Shown here: positions 43,111 through 53,286 of the stretch, piece by piece | How positions within the stretch are numbered: the first letter of the stretch is position 1 | Layout: each line of letters starts with the position of its first letter | Assembly (NCBI RefSeq): GCF_958295425.1 | Contig: NC_081145.1 | Span: forward strand, 27,988,889-28,052,888 | DNA: 64,000 nucleotides | From: Solea solea | Lineage: Eukaryota; Chordata; Actinopteri; Pleuronectiformes; Soleidae | Reading direction: 5' to 3' | Position numbers and translations under genes: made by a program | The notes under the pieces: generated by a model | What the model was told of the DNA's origin: nothing | What the model saw: only the letters and a program-made list of their open reading frames with translations | Databases searched by the model: none

Positions 43111-44249
43111 AAGAGTTTCCCATCAGAAAAGTTTGTCTCACAGGGACATAAAGCATGCAGTCATCCATTTTAATTCACTGGGCCTTTTGTGAAGTGGCTA
43201 ATATTTGTTTTTGCTTGTGTCCCTGCTGAATGAGTGAATGAGTGAATGAGTGAATGAACCGTTCCATGACACTTGATCCCTGTTACAGAAAACAAGTTTT
43301 AGTGTCAGCGTTTGTCCTCTGTCTCGTCTCATTAATCGTCCTCTGTTCACTGCAGTGAAGACGTTAAAACGAGAGTCGGGACAAAAATGTCTCAGCGTCT
43401 TCACTGGGCAGCTGGACGCGGATACAGACACTGCTGTGTGTGTGTGTGTGTGTGTGTGGGACCTTCCCGTCTGTCACTCCCTGGGACTGACGCGTATGTC
43501 CACACACACACACACACACACAGACGTGTCTTCCTTGCTTATTATTTCAGTCTTTATGTGAGATCTTTCTGCTGAACTGTCCTTACCCAGCATGCACTGC
43601 GCCATCTCACGTCTGTATGTGGACATTAAAATAAAGACATGATGCTTCGACTAAAAAAAAACAAAACATAAAACAAATGCATGCTTGTGTCGTTTTCCCA
43701 CTGTTTCACTGTCATGACCGTTTTTTAGAACCTGCTGTGTTTTCACTTCCTGCTCCGACGAGGTTCCAAGCGAGCTGACACTGAAATGTGAGGTCGACAG
43801 ACTGAAGGCCAGTGATTGGTCAGAGAGTGTCGTCACTGAAGAGTCGTGAGCGCGACGTCCGACACAAGAATCTGAACTGTAGATTAAAGACTTCATAATC
43901 CTGAAAACATAGAGCAAGCAAACGTGTTGAACAGAGGAGTGTGGCGGATTATTCAGAGACAGCTCTGCTGAAAGTCCAGTGACTGAAGGACTGAACCATT
44001 CTGTCCACTGATCTGAACTCATGATTCACTTTCACTCTGTCACAACTGCTTCACACACTTTGTGTGTTTGTGTCGCGTAGAAAACCACGTCACGGCAGTT
44101 TCACACAGCCGCTACTATGGCGACTCCGCCCCCTTTGAGGAGGAGCTATGAAGTCATGGAAAACCGTACCAAACCGAGTTGAGCCGAGCTGGAACTGTAG
44201 GGTGGAAATCTTGTTATTTTTGTTAGAAAGATTTGTTTTATATCTTAAT

Positions 44250-44740
44250 TAGATATATGTTTATATATATATATACATATATATACATATGTATACATAT
44301 ATAGATACATATGTATACATATATAGATACATATGTATATATATATATAGATACATAATATGTATCTATATATACATATATAGATACATATGTATATATA
44401 TATACATATAGGTATATATATATACATATATATATATAGATACCTATATGTATCTATATATACATATATAGATACATATGTATACATATATATAGATACA
44501 TAATATGTATATATATATACATATATAGATACATATAGGTATATATATATAGATACATAATATGTATCTATATATACATATATAGATACATATGTATATA
44601 TATATACATATATAGATACATATAGGTATATATATATAGATACATATATATAGATATATCTATATCTATATATGTATACATATATATAGATATATCTATA
44701 TATGTATATCTATATATATGTATATATGTATGTTGTCCAT
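44250..44740. repeat. TATATACATATAGATACATA microsatellite array
   Basis: 490 bp of TATA, CATA and GATA steps in palindromic arrangement (for example ATAGATACATATGTATAC). Frames of Tyr/Ile type within it are artefacts. Confidence 0.93.
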
Positions 44741-45056
44741 CAGCTGTGATTTGTGAAGATGACAACAAGTTCAAGTGCATGAAGAGTGTAGTCATAACTC
44801 GGCCCACAGTGATTTTTTTGACAACACGAGGAGGAGGACATTTGTCCAGACAGTGTGTCTTTGTGGACCCCGGGACAAAGAGCTGCTCTCAGTCCAGTCT
44901 GCTGCTGTCAGACACGGGGGGGCAGAGGGTGGAGGTCGCTGTCAGTCACTGTGGGACACACACACACACTCACACACACACTGTCTCTGCTGCTGCTGCT
45001 GCTCTGACCCGACTCCGTCCTTCCATCTGGTTTCCATCCACACTCATCTCAGAGAC

Positions 45057-45111
45057 ATGTCGCGCTGCCTCGGACTCGTCCTGCTCCTCTGCTGTGGGAC
45101 ATTTCACCTGG
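45057..45111 (+). CDS. cd59: cd59-like exon 1 (signal peptide)
   Basis: ATG at 45057 gives a short N-terminal segment and a Leu/Cys-rich hydrophobic core; donor G|GTGAGT, phase 1. Confidence 0.83.
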
Positions 45112-46640
45112 GTGAGTGGACACCATGCACTGTTCCTCTATTTAAAAAATAATGCTGTTAGAAAAAACAAGTATTCTGTTTCAAAGGACACTTTAAAATA
45201 CCAACAACCAATAAGTGACGTAGTAAGATGGAAAATATACTATTTATACTAGTAATACTGGTGTTGTTGTAGTGTTTTGGTGTGTGGCTGTTGTTGTGTA
45301 CTTTTTTAAAGCAACACATCCCTTAAATGTGCCATTTTTCTTCATCATTGATTAGTTTTGCCTTGTGAATATTTCATATTTTGTCCCCAGTATTTAATTG
45401 TGCAGAAATATATTGGCCCTAAGCCTGCAGCGACTCAAGGAAACAAAAACAGATGTTATTTCCACTCACTGACTGGAAACTGGAGTTGGTGTCGCTTTGT
45501 AAACCGTGAGCACTTCCACACCAAAGTCCATAGAAAAGTCAAGCAACACAGGAGTTTTTGATCCACTGCTGCCTTCATCAGTCAGTACAAATGTGTTATA
45601 CTGTGACTTCAGTGTTTGAATTCAGATTCAGATTTACCTCAATGACACAAACGTACCACAGGAGGGCGCAGTAGACCAGCAGCTCTCGTGTCTGCATCGA
45701 TTTGGTAACAACAGTTTCTGATAGAAATGTCTTTAAAGCTGTGAGATTGTTGTTGTCTGTTTGTGACTTCACACTTTTACTGAACCTGATAAACTGTTTT
45801 TGTTCTTGTCCAGCGTCTGCACTTCGTTGCTACAAGTGTTCGGATTATACCGGGCGCTGTCAGAACGTCCAGGAGTGCACGTATGAGGACTCCTGTATAT
45901 CTCTGAGTGAAAGAGGTGAGTGTTGACAGAAATAAGTCATTATTATTTCACATTTCATGCAAAAAAATGAGTTGTAAATGAAATATGAAAACTTCCAAAA
46001 TCTACTTATAGTTTCAAAATCTACTTAATTTAAAAATCTACTTAATTCCAAAATCTACTTATTATTCCAAAATTTACTTAATTCCAAAATCTACTTAATT
46101 TTAAAATCTACTTAATTCCAAAATCTACAGTCTCAGAAAGAGCTTTTCTCTTCTTCTTCTATGTGGATAACTTTGGTAGTAGATGTTTTTAGTTTTGGTG
46201 AAGTACCGCCACCTGCTGGTTCAATAGTGTTGTTTTAAAAAAATTAAAAAAAAAACACGTTCATCCATGTTCTGCCAAGTTATTAAGAATGAAAGGTTTT
46301 ATGTCAGGGAACAGCAAGTAAATGTGACCGAGTGCCAATTTAGTTCAAGATGTCATCGACCTGAACCCGACACAGTTAGCGTAAGGTGAAAGTTGGCAAA
46401 CGCCGGTGCTTGTCCTCACGTGTGTGTTCCTTCCCTCCAGGTGGGAAGACCATCCGTCAGTGCATCCGCTACACGGACTGCGATAACTCGCGTCTCACCC
46501 AGATGTTTCCCGCCATCTCCGGCTTCACGTACCGCTGCTGCAGCAGCAACCTGTGCAACTCCAGCAGCGCCGTCGCCATAGCGACGCCGGTCCTGGCACT
46601 GCTGGGCTCCCTGCTGACTGTTCTGTGGTGTTGGGTGTGA
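45057..46640 (+). CDS. cd59: CD59-like GPI-anchored Ly6/uPAR protein
   Basis: Three exons (45057-45111, 45814-45915, 46441-46640) in phases 1/1 join to 118 codons. MSRCLGLVLLLCCGTFHLGA is a signal peptide. The mature part has the ten-Cys LU pattern, starting LRCYKC and ending RCCSSNLCN. After it come Ser-rich NSSSA and a hydrophobic tail (PVLALLGSLLTVLWCWV), the usual GPI-anchor signal. The three-exon layout is typical of CD59/Ly6 genes. CD59 blocks C8/C9 assembly of the membrane attack complex; here the Trp of the human C-W-K-F complement-binding region is replaced (Q-C-I-R-Y), so complement inhibition is not assured. Another Ly6 member is possible. Confidence 0.78.
45470..45710. mobile_element. 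Palindromic MITE-like element, copy E
   Basis: It has ACTGGAAACTGGAGTTGG, CCACACCAAAGTCCATAGAA, ATTTACCTCAATGACACAAA and GCAGTAGACCAGCAGCTCTC, the family blocks. It sits in intron 1 of the CD59-like gene. Confidence 0.7.
45814..45915 (+). CDS. cd59: cd59-like exon 2
   Basis: Acceptor TTGTCCAG, donor G|GTGAGT, 102 nt, phase 1/1. LRCYKCSDYTGRCQNVQECT and EDSCISLSERG supply the first five Cys of the LU fold. Confidence 0.9.
45990..46130. repeat. AAAATCTACTTAATTCC tandem repeat
   Basis: Seven or eight 16-18-bp units in intron 2 of the CD59-like gene. Confidence 0.9.
46441..46640 (+). CDS. cd59: cd59-like exon 3 (LU end, GPI signal)
   Basis: Acceptor CTTCCCTCCAG, phase 1, stop TGA. It supplies the last five Cys, the Asn after the final Cys and a hydrophobic C-terminus. 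Confidence 0.9.
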
Positions 46641-46858
46641 AGTTTTTTGGATCCTTACTGACATTTTTATTATTATCATTTTTATTTTTTAAAAGTTAAC
46701 ATGAACTGAACTGTGTGTGTTTGTGTCTTATTTTAGTCGCCTGAGGCACTTCCTGTTTCTCAGGTCAAGTTTTGAAAGTCACAAGAAATTTAAGTTGATC
46801 TCGTTTTGCTAATTCCCATTTTTATACTTTTTGTTTTATCAGTTTAACAACGACAACA

Positions 46859-46864
46859 AATAAA
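46859..46864 (+). promoter_or_regulatory. Candidate poly(A) signal, CD59-like gene
   Basis: AATAAA 219 bases after the stop codon, followed by GT-rich GTTACGGTATGTATTTTTG. Confidence 0.6.
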
Positions 46865-47567
46865 ATGTTACGGTATGTATTTTTGACATTGTGGCGTCTG
46901 TTTTTAATGTCACTGACATTAAGACTGGTATTGTTTATGCTAAGCTAGCTGTCCCCCTCCCCCATTTTCCATCATCATGCTAAAGGCCACATGGGCAACA
47001 TGCGGCTCTGGGGCCAGATCTGGTCCGCAAACCACTTTTATCTAGCCTGCGATGACGTCCTCATGGGAGCCAAAAAAAGCTAAAGACTTCTCCTACACTG
47101 TCACCTTGTGTTTGCTTCTACTGAAGTAAGCATGCTAACAGCTAGCCTATGCTCCCATCAAGATGATGTTAGCTCAGCTAACCTTTAATACAAAACATCG
47201 CAGAAAACTGATTCAGTGAACCACTTGAAAGGCATTTGAATGTTGCTAAGTATGCTAGTAATATAGTATATAGTATATATAGTATATAATATAGTAAAAT
47301 GCTAAGTTAACATAGAGCAAGGCAGGTAAGAAAAGCTCAGTGATTAACGAGAACTCATGAGAAGATGGTGGACGACTCTGTCGAGGTCTAGCTTAACGTT
47401 TATTCGTCTGTGAATACTTTCTCATGCTAACGTGCTAAGATGCTCACGTCAGACTGCAGCTAATAGTAATACTAATTTTTGTTTTGCGTACTTCCTGTTA
47501 AAATGCAAAGGTAAATAAATGAAATAAAATCATGCAGACAATAAAAAAAATGATAATATAAAATACA

Positions 47568-47573
47568 TTTATT
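47568..47573 (-). promoter_or_regulatory. Candidate poly(A) signal, Kir6-like gene
   Basis: TTTATT on + reads AATAAA on -, about 660 bases after the stop codon. Other candidates exist nearby, so this is tentative. Confidence 0.35.
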
Positions 47574-47967
47574 GCACTTAAATAACAGGTTAAAATCTTA
47601 TAGTAAATCTTAATAGAAAAACACTATATGAACAACAACAGGGAAAGAGTACAGATAAACCCACAGACGCTGGTCAGTGATGTCACTACATAATGAAGTA
47701 AAATAAAAAGTCCTTCATTTAATCATTGACAATTATCACACTTTATACACGCAATCACTGATCACATGATTCTCTTTTACATAAGGTGCCATTTGCACTA
47801 CGAGGCATTGAGTTTTCGGACAAGTCTCTGCTTCGTATTGTCCACGATAGCAATATGTCAATATGTTCTTGAAAGGGTGTCTCATTTTGTAATCCTGTGT
47901 AACTCAGTTCCAAGTGGCACGGGTCGGGATAGGGGTAAAAATAAGAACTGGTATTGGGCTAAAAAAT

Positions 47968-48073
47968 CTGAACTATCCCTTTAACTGAGGCCATCGGTTC
48001 AATGGAGACAATCAGTAAACTGCCTGATGATAGCAATTTGTGCTACGAAGCTGTTTCCATGGTTTCACTTGCT
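47968..48073. repeat. Direct duplication, copy 1
   Basis: CTGAACTATCCCTTTAACTG through TTTCCATGGTTTCACTTGCT matches 48132-48238 with about a dozen differences. Confidence 0.9.
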
Positions 48074-48131
48074 GGTAAGAATTGGGATTTGACCAATGAG
48101 CTAATAATACCTGAAACCACTCTTCAAAAAA

Positions 48132-48238
48132 CTTGAACTATCCCTTTAACTGAGGCCATAAGTTGCATGGATAAAATTGGTAAACTGTCTGATGATCGCA
48201 ATTTGTGCTACGAAGCTGTTTCCATGGTTTCACTCGCT
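48132..48238. repeat. Direct duplication, copy 2 (contains the Kir6 stop codon)
   Basis: Partner of 47968-48073. Its right end covers the stop codon and last two residues of the channel on the minus strand. Confidence 0.9.
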
Positions 48239-48660
48239 CATGTCTCCCAGTCCGTCCTCTTCGATCTGTCGTCCAATCACCTCCAGCTGCACCGTCTTCT
48301 TCTGTCCTTTCTGCTCCACCACTTTCTCTGCTTCCTCTGATTGGGCGTACCAGGGGTGAGGGGCGGAGCCATCACAGGCCCGGCCTCCTCTGCGGAAACC
48401 TCCCCTGCCGGCTCTGACCAAACCCCACCCCTGCAGCTGGGTGTCGGACCTCCTCTCCTGGACGCCGCTGGTCTGGTCCAGCTCTTTGGCGCTGAGCGAC
48501 GACATCCGTACGGGAACTGTGTTCCCGAACTTTGAGTAGTCGACACAGTAGCGACCGTCCTCCTCCGTTAGGATGGAGACGAATCTCCTCCCCCACAGGA
48601 TCTCTTCGGGAATGTATGAGGTGCGAGCCTGCATGGTGATCCCTGTCGTCTCCACCACAC
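48230..48660 (-). CDS. kcnj11l: Kir6-like last exon
   Basis: Acceptor TTTTTCCAG, phase 1, stop TGA. It encodes [20 protein letters not shown] and [14 protein letters not shown], then a divergent tail of about 90 residues ending DGLGDMSE. Confidence 0.92.
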
Positions 48661-50680
48661 CTGGAAAAAGAGAAGAAGAGTTGTCTCCACACACAGACCT
48701 TCTCAGAAAGTCCACATGAATCTGGGTGGACATGGCTGCCAAGTAGCTCCTGACCTTCCAGGATGACGATGATCTCCAGGTCCTCGGATGCCAGTGACTG
48801 GGCGGAGAGCCCGTACAGGGGACTTCCTCTCTCCATGGTGTGGCTGATGATCAGAGGAGAAACCAGGAAGATGCCGTTGCTCCTCAGAGGGTTCTCCACC
48901 TGGATGTCCAGCTGACAAACTGGGATCACCTCACCCTCTGACGTCACCGTCCGCCGGATCACCTGGACACAAGACATCACCATTTATTCACAACAAACAC
49001 TGATTTTCGAATGTCTGCTCGTTCTATCTCTTTGTGGTTGTTTTTGCGTCATTGTTTTTTTTTCAATCTTTGTGGTTATTTTCAATCTTTGTGGTTCTTC
49101 TGAATCTTCTTGGTTCTTTTGTATCTTTGTATCTTAGCGGTTGTTTTCGCTTCATCGTTGTTGCTTTGTATCTTTGTGTTTGTTTTGTATCTTCATGGTT
49201 GTTTTGAGTCTCTGTGGTCATGTGATACCTGCAGTTGAATGGTGGCAGAGATGATCATACTTTTCCTCAGGTCCCCAAGTCGGAACATGAACGTCGGTCG
49301 CCCGTTTCGAGGAGCGATGACGGCGTTTCTGGAGAAGATGAGCGTCTCCGCTCTGCGGTTGGCCTGAGCCGTCTTCATAAAGACGCAGCCGAGCATCACC
49401 GCATTGATGATGAGCCCCAGAATGTTCTGGATGATCAACACCGTGATGGCCAGAGGACACTCCTCTGTCACCATCCTGCCACCAAACCCGATGGTCACCT
49501 GCAGGGGGCAGCAGCACACAGCTGACAACACGTGAAACCACTGCCAGACGAGGCAGTGACACAACAACCAGCTCTCACCTGGACTTCAATGGAGAAGAGG
49601 AAGGCGGAGGTGAAGGAGTGGATGGCGGTGACGCAGGGTTCGGGGCCCGGCTCGCCGTTGGGGTCGCGGGGCTCCAGGTCACCATGGGCGAAAGCCAGGA
49701 GCCACCAGATCATAGCGAAGAGCATCCAGGAGCAGATGAAGGCCGAGCTGAAGATGAGGAGGGAGTGCTGCCACTTCAGGTCCACCATGGTGGTGAAGAC
49801 GTCCTGCAGGAACCGGCCCTAAAACACAGCAGGAGGACGAAGGTGAATACACCAGAGCAGAAGACAGCGAGGAGACAATGGGGAGACATGTCACTTCTTC
49901 TGTCCTGCCACCAGGAAAAAGACATGTTTATGCTCTTTAATGTCTCCTTAAGTTTTGGACCATGCACACACAGAGGCGAACTGAGCATTGCATATCATAA
50001 TGTTTCTTATCTTATGTTGTTAAGTAAATATTTGCTGAGGCAGTTTCAACTGGAAAGTGAAGTTACTGACTTTGTAAAGCACTCACTCTCCCACACCAAA
50101 GCCCAGAGAGAAAAGCAGGGATTTTAGCTGCGGGAACACAGGAGCTGCTGGTCTACTGCTGCCCTCATGTGGTCAGTTTTTGTCACTGAGGTAAATCTGA
50201 ACAAACGATTTCAAATGCCAAAGTCACAAAATAGCACATGCAAACTTACTGATGGAGGCAGCAGTGGATCAACTTTTCCTCTGTGCTGTGATGTAAAAAT
50301 CACAGATTTTCTCTGTGGTGTTTGGTGTGGGAGAGTGAGTGCTTTACAAACTCCTGTGTTTGTTTCAAACGGTGAGGTAAATATCCACTGACTAATGATT
50401 GAAGGCAGGAAATGGCTGCGATCACAGAACGTCTGGGCGTTTGTGACTTTTACCAGTTATTAATCGACTAAACCAGTGTCAGGACTGAAGGCAGGTGTGT
50501 GGTGAGGTGCGCTCGGTCTACCTGCTCCCTGATGTTCTTGTGAGCCACATTGCAGGATCCGGTCTTGGTGATGAAGCGGGCTCTCTGGGATCTGGTGCGG
50601 CTGCGGTTCGGCTGGTTCTGGTCCTCGGCGAGACGAGTCAGCAGGAAGCCGTCCGGCAGGAGGCCCTTCCTGGCCAACAT
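48230..50680 (-). CDS. kcnj11l: Kir6-type ATP-sensitive inward-rectifier potassium channel
   Basis: Five minus-strand exons (50680-50522, 49818-49579, 49498-49229, 48962-48755, 48660-48230) join to 435 codons. [20 protein letters not shown] and [20 protein letters not shown] are Kir6 signatures. TM1 is around [20 protein letters not shown], the pore has [14 protein letters not shown] with the Kir6-specific GFG filter, and TM2 is around [20 protein letters not shown]. The cytoplasmic part has [24 protein letters not shown] and VDYSKFGNT. Kir6 subunits form KATP channels with SUR proteins in the plasma membrane. Arg replaces Lys185 of Kir6.2 (FSK to FSR, as in Kir6.1), and the C-tail after SSLSAKELD is unlike either and has no R-x-R signal. 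Human KCNJ11 coding sequence is intronless while this has four coding introns. Kir6.3 (zebrafish kcnj11l) is the best guess. Confidence 0.9.
48755..48962 (-). CDS. kcnj11l: Kir6-like exon 4
   Basis: Acceptor TTGTGTCCAG, donor G|GTCAGG, 208 nt, phase 0 to 1. [20 protein letters not shown] and [10 protein letters not shown] are cytoplasmic-domain blocks. Confidence 0.93.
49229..49498 (-). CDS. kcnj11l: Kir6-like exon 3 (pore, TM2)
   Basis: Acceptor CCCCTGCAG, donor CAG|GTATCA, 90 codons, phase 0/0. It contains the GFG filter, TM2 and the PIP2/ATP-contact segment [11 protein letters not shown]. Confidence 0.95.
49579..49818 (-). CDS. kcnj11l: Kir6-like exon 2 (slide helix, TM1)
   Basis: Acceptor GTGTTTTAG, donor CAG|GTGAGA, 80 codons, phase 0/0. 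[22 protein letters not shown]1 and the pore-helix approach [14 protein letters not shown]. Confidence 0.95.
49819..50521. other. Kir6-like intron 1 with MITE copy
   Basis: Contains the fullest palindromic MITE-like copy (50050-50360). Nothing else recognised. Confidence 0.6.
50050..50360. mobile_element. Palindromic MITE-like element, copy F (fullest)
   Basis: The left end has AACTGGAAAGTGAAGTTACT and AAGCACTCACTCTCCCACAC; the right end has the inverse, GTGGGAGAGTGAGTGCTTTA, with the internal CTGCTGGTCTACTGCTGCCC and CAGCAGTGGATCAAC blocks. About 310 bp, imperfect palindrome. Confidence 0.8.
50522..50680 (-). CDS. kcnj11l: Kir6-like exon 1
   Basis: The ATG complementing 50678-50680 starts [11 protein letters not shown], the usual Kir6 N-terminus; donor CAG|GTAGAC, phase 0, 53 codons. 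Confidence 0.92.
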
Positions 50681-51611
50681 GATGCTGATTCTGCAGCTGT
50701 GGTACACACACACACACACACACCATATTTTAAGGAAACACACTGATATCATGTTATATAATATCACATAATTGATATAGCTTGTGGGTGTGGGCGTGGC
50801 AAAAATGACCACACCCCTTAAAACTACTATTATTTTCTCTTATCGTATGACATGGAGTCTTCTTGTACCATACTACAATCTTAACTTACAATATTATTTT
50901 GTTTCGTACCTTCCCTTAACATAATTTATCTTATATTAACTTATCCTATTATTTCATATCGTACCTTACCTTACATTGCCCTACATACCATCATTTATCT
51001 TACTGTAGCATAGCATATCATATTGTGACTTATCTTATCATATTGCACCTTCGCTGACCAAAATGTTTCTTATCTCATCTTAAATTACAGTAAACGTTTG
51101 TATCGTATTTTACCATAATTTCTCTTATTGTAACGTACCATATTGTATATCCATATCATATTTTACTGTATTGTATTGTACCTTACCTTACCTTACCTTA
51201 CCCTTATCTTATCTTGTGGAAAAGATTGTATCAGTACAGACTGTGCAGTTACAGTATGTTTATTTATTACAGTGACGTTGTCATGACAACTCCCTATATC
51301 ATTTATATACAATATTCATTGTATTATCGATGTCACATTTAACAATAACAATAATAAAGTGATGAGGAAAACAAATCACAGCAGTGAAATAAATAAACAC
51401 AACATCGAGAGAATATGATAATAACTCAGCGTCAAGGTTACAGTAAAAACATCCAAAAAAACACGGAAACGTTACCTGTCCTCGCGGACACAAATGTGCT
51501 TCTGCTCAAATGTGATCTGAACGTGTTGTTTTTTATGATTTTTTGAAATCACGTCGACGAGAGACAGAAGACGATGTCCATCATCGCAGCATCAGGACGT
51601 CCTCAACGACA

Positions 51612-51648
<37 letters not shown>

Positions 51649-51894
51649 GCTCACCTCCTTCACAATAAAACTTCTCTAACGTTCATTCATAATTCATCTC
51701 ATATTCCTTTTCATTTCAAAATCTGTTTTTGGACGTTTTTATTACGTTAACTTGAACTTTAGTTATTGAACTTTCACAATTAAGGGTGTGTAAAATGTAG
51801 CAGCAACTAATCGGTGAAGTTTCATGTTAGCGAAACAATGTAGCCTTCAGTTAGCATCAGAGGGTGTTTATTTTGACCGAGGTCAGCACTATGT

Positions 51895-52130
51895 TCCCAC
51901 ATAACTAAAAGTTTACTCTTCTTAACCTTCTTAACCTGACTCAAACTAGCCTTAACCTGATTCCACTGATGTTAATCTGATCCAAAATAAATTTACCTGA
52001 CGCTAATAATCTTAGCCTGGCTCAAACTAGAATTAACCTGACTCAACTGATGACCCAAAACAAGTTTACCTGATGCTAATAATCTTAACCTGACTCAACG
52101 ATGTTTATCTGACCCAAAATAACCTTACCT
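51895..52130. repeat. TTAACCTGACTCAAACTAGCC tandem repeat
   Basis: About ten degenerate units. The same motif recurs at 53455-53965 in the first intron of the next gene. Confidence 0.85.
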
Positions 52131-52249
52131 GATTGGGCACTATTTTATCTATGATGTGTGATTTTTTATTTATTTATGTTGTATTTTTTTCTGTTCTTGC
52201 TTGTTTTTGTGTAGATTAATCAAATGATTATTTATTTATTTGCATTGGT

Positions 52250-52635
52250 TTTAAAAGTCAGTCAGTCATCATCTACCGCTTTATCCTCCACCAGAGGGTC
52301 GCGGGGGGTGCTGTGCCAATCTCAGCTACATCGGGCGATAGGCGGGGTCACACCCTGGACAGTTGGCCAGTCCATCGCAGGGCCACACACAGATAGAGAC
52401 AAACAACCATTCACCCTCACACTCACTCCTATGGTCAATTTGGAGTGTTCAATTTACCTAATCCCCACATTGCATGTTTTTGGACTGTGGGAGGAAGCCG
52501 GACAACCCGTAGAGAACCCACGCACACACGGGGAGAACATGCAAACTCCATGCAGAAAGGCCCTTGTTCCAACCGGGGCTCGAACCCGAGTCTTCCCGCT
52601 GCAAGGCGAGAGTGCTAACCACCGTGTGGCCCTGG
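52250..52635 (-). mobile_element. tRNA-derived SINE (common fish type)
   Basis: On the minus strand it begins near 52635 with an A-box-like TGGTTAGCACT and a B-box-like GGGTTCGAGCCCC, then GTTCTCCCCGTGTGTG, AAACATGCAATGTGGGGA, GGTGTGACCCCGCCTAT and a tail with GGATAAAGCGGTAGATGATG. That order matches a SINE head, body and tail seen in many fish genomes. It is nearly full length. Confidence 0.82.
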
Positions 52636-53267
52636 TTTTAAAAGTGCTATAGGAAAATTTTCCATTTGACTTTTATTTTGAAATCAGAGTGAAGCATGTT
52701 CCGGTGCTGTGTGCGCTGAACTTGTTGACCTGCAGGAAGGTGAGCTCCTCATCGGCTGCCTGTTGGAGGCGACAGAGGAGCGCGAACCCCCATAAAACAG
52801 ACAAAAAAAAACAAAACAAAACAGAACACTGTATTATTTTATAATAATCTATTGAAAGTAAATAGTAAAAACCAAATATGAAAGATATCTTGTGCCACTG
52901 TTGCACTTTTATCTTTATTTGACCTTTACATTTTAACTAACCACCATAATTCTTGTCCGTGATGAAAAACAAACCTAAAAAAAATACATAAAATAAATAC
53001 TGTATAATCATAAACTGGACATAAAAAAAAGACATTATCAGAGAAACAACAGTTTTACTGTTTGTGCTTATGTTGTGATTTTATGTCAAAAATGTATTAA
53101 GTATATTTTAAAAATGAATTTTTAGGTCGGTATTCTGTTTTGGGTTTTTTTCATACGGAAGCCGTTGTATCAAACTGACCTGCAGGTGGCAGCACCGCCC
53201 CCGTCAGTGATCATTCACGACCGAAGAAGAAGAGAAAGAAGAAGCGGAAGCAGCAACAAGCATCAAG

Positions 53268-53286
53268 ATGGCGAACACCTACAGAA
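53268..53286 (+). CDS. Myb/SANT gene 1, exon 1
   Basis: ATGGCGAACACCTACAGAA, a Kozak-like AAGATGGCG start, donor A|GTATGT, phase 1. It parallels the first exon of the downstream gene (…NSYK + A). Confidence 0.8.

Larger units (their letters stand above)
41481..45056. other. Repeat-rich spacer before the CD59-like gene
   Basis: No gene recognised. It contains a dispersed repeat (41588-41680, partner at 12.7 kb), an ATTTATT/TTCATTCA-rich tract (42050-42425), a MITE-like copy (42850-43110), dispersed repeat blocks (43715-43870), TG/CA tracts (43035-43062, 43435-43460, 43500-43520) and a TATACATATAGA array (44250-44740). Confidence 0.55.
46865..48229. other. Convergent spacer, end of the Kir6 gene
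   Basis: It contains GCTAAGCTAGC-type low-complexity sequence (46935-47480), a minus-strand poly(A) candidate (47568-47573) and the first copy of a 107-bp duplication (47968-48073) that also covers the Kir6 stop codon. Confidence 0.5.
50681..53267. other. Spacer with SINE between the Kir6 gene and the first Myb/SANT gene
   Basis: It contains CA tracts (50704-50722, 51614-51646), TTACCTTACCTTATC-type low complexity (50830-51215), TTAACCTGACTCAAACTAG repeats (51895-52130), a SINE (52250-52635) and, near 53165-53267, a CpG/purine-rich segment that is probably the 5' UTR of the next gene. No coding exon recognised. Confidence 0.55.

Noticed and set aside
43355..43640. Possible small gene with AATAAA near 43636.
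   Set aside because: The frame consists mostly of TG and CA repeat translation and no splice partners were seen.
44746..45252. 168-codon frame overlapping the CD59-like first exon.
   Set aside because: Wrong frame for the signal peptide; the Ly6 protein with consistent splicing explains the locus better.
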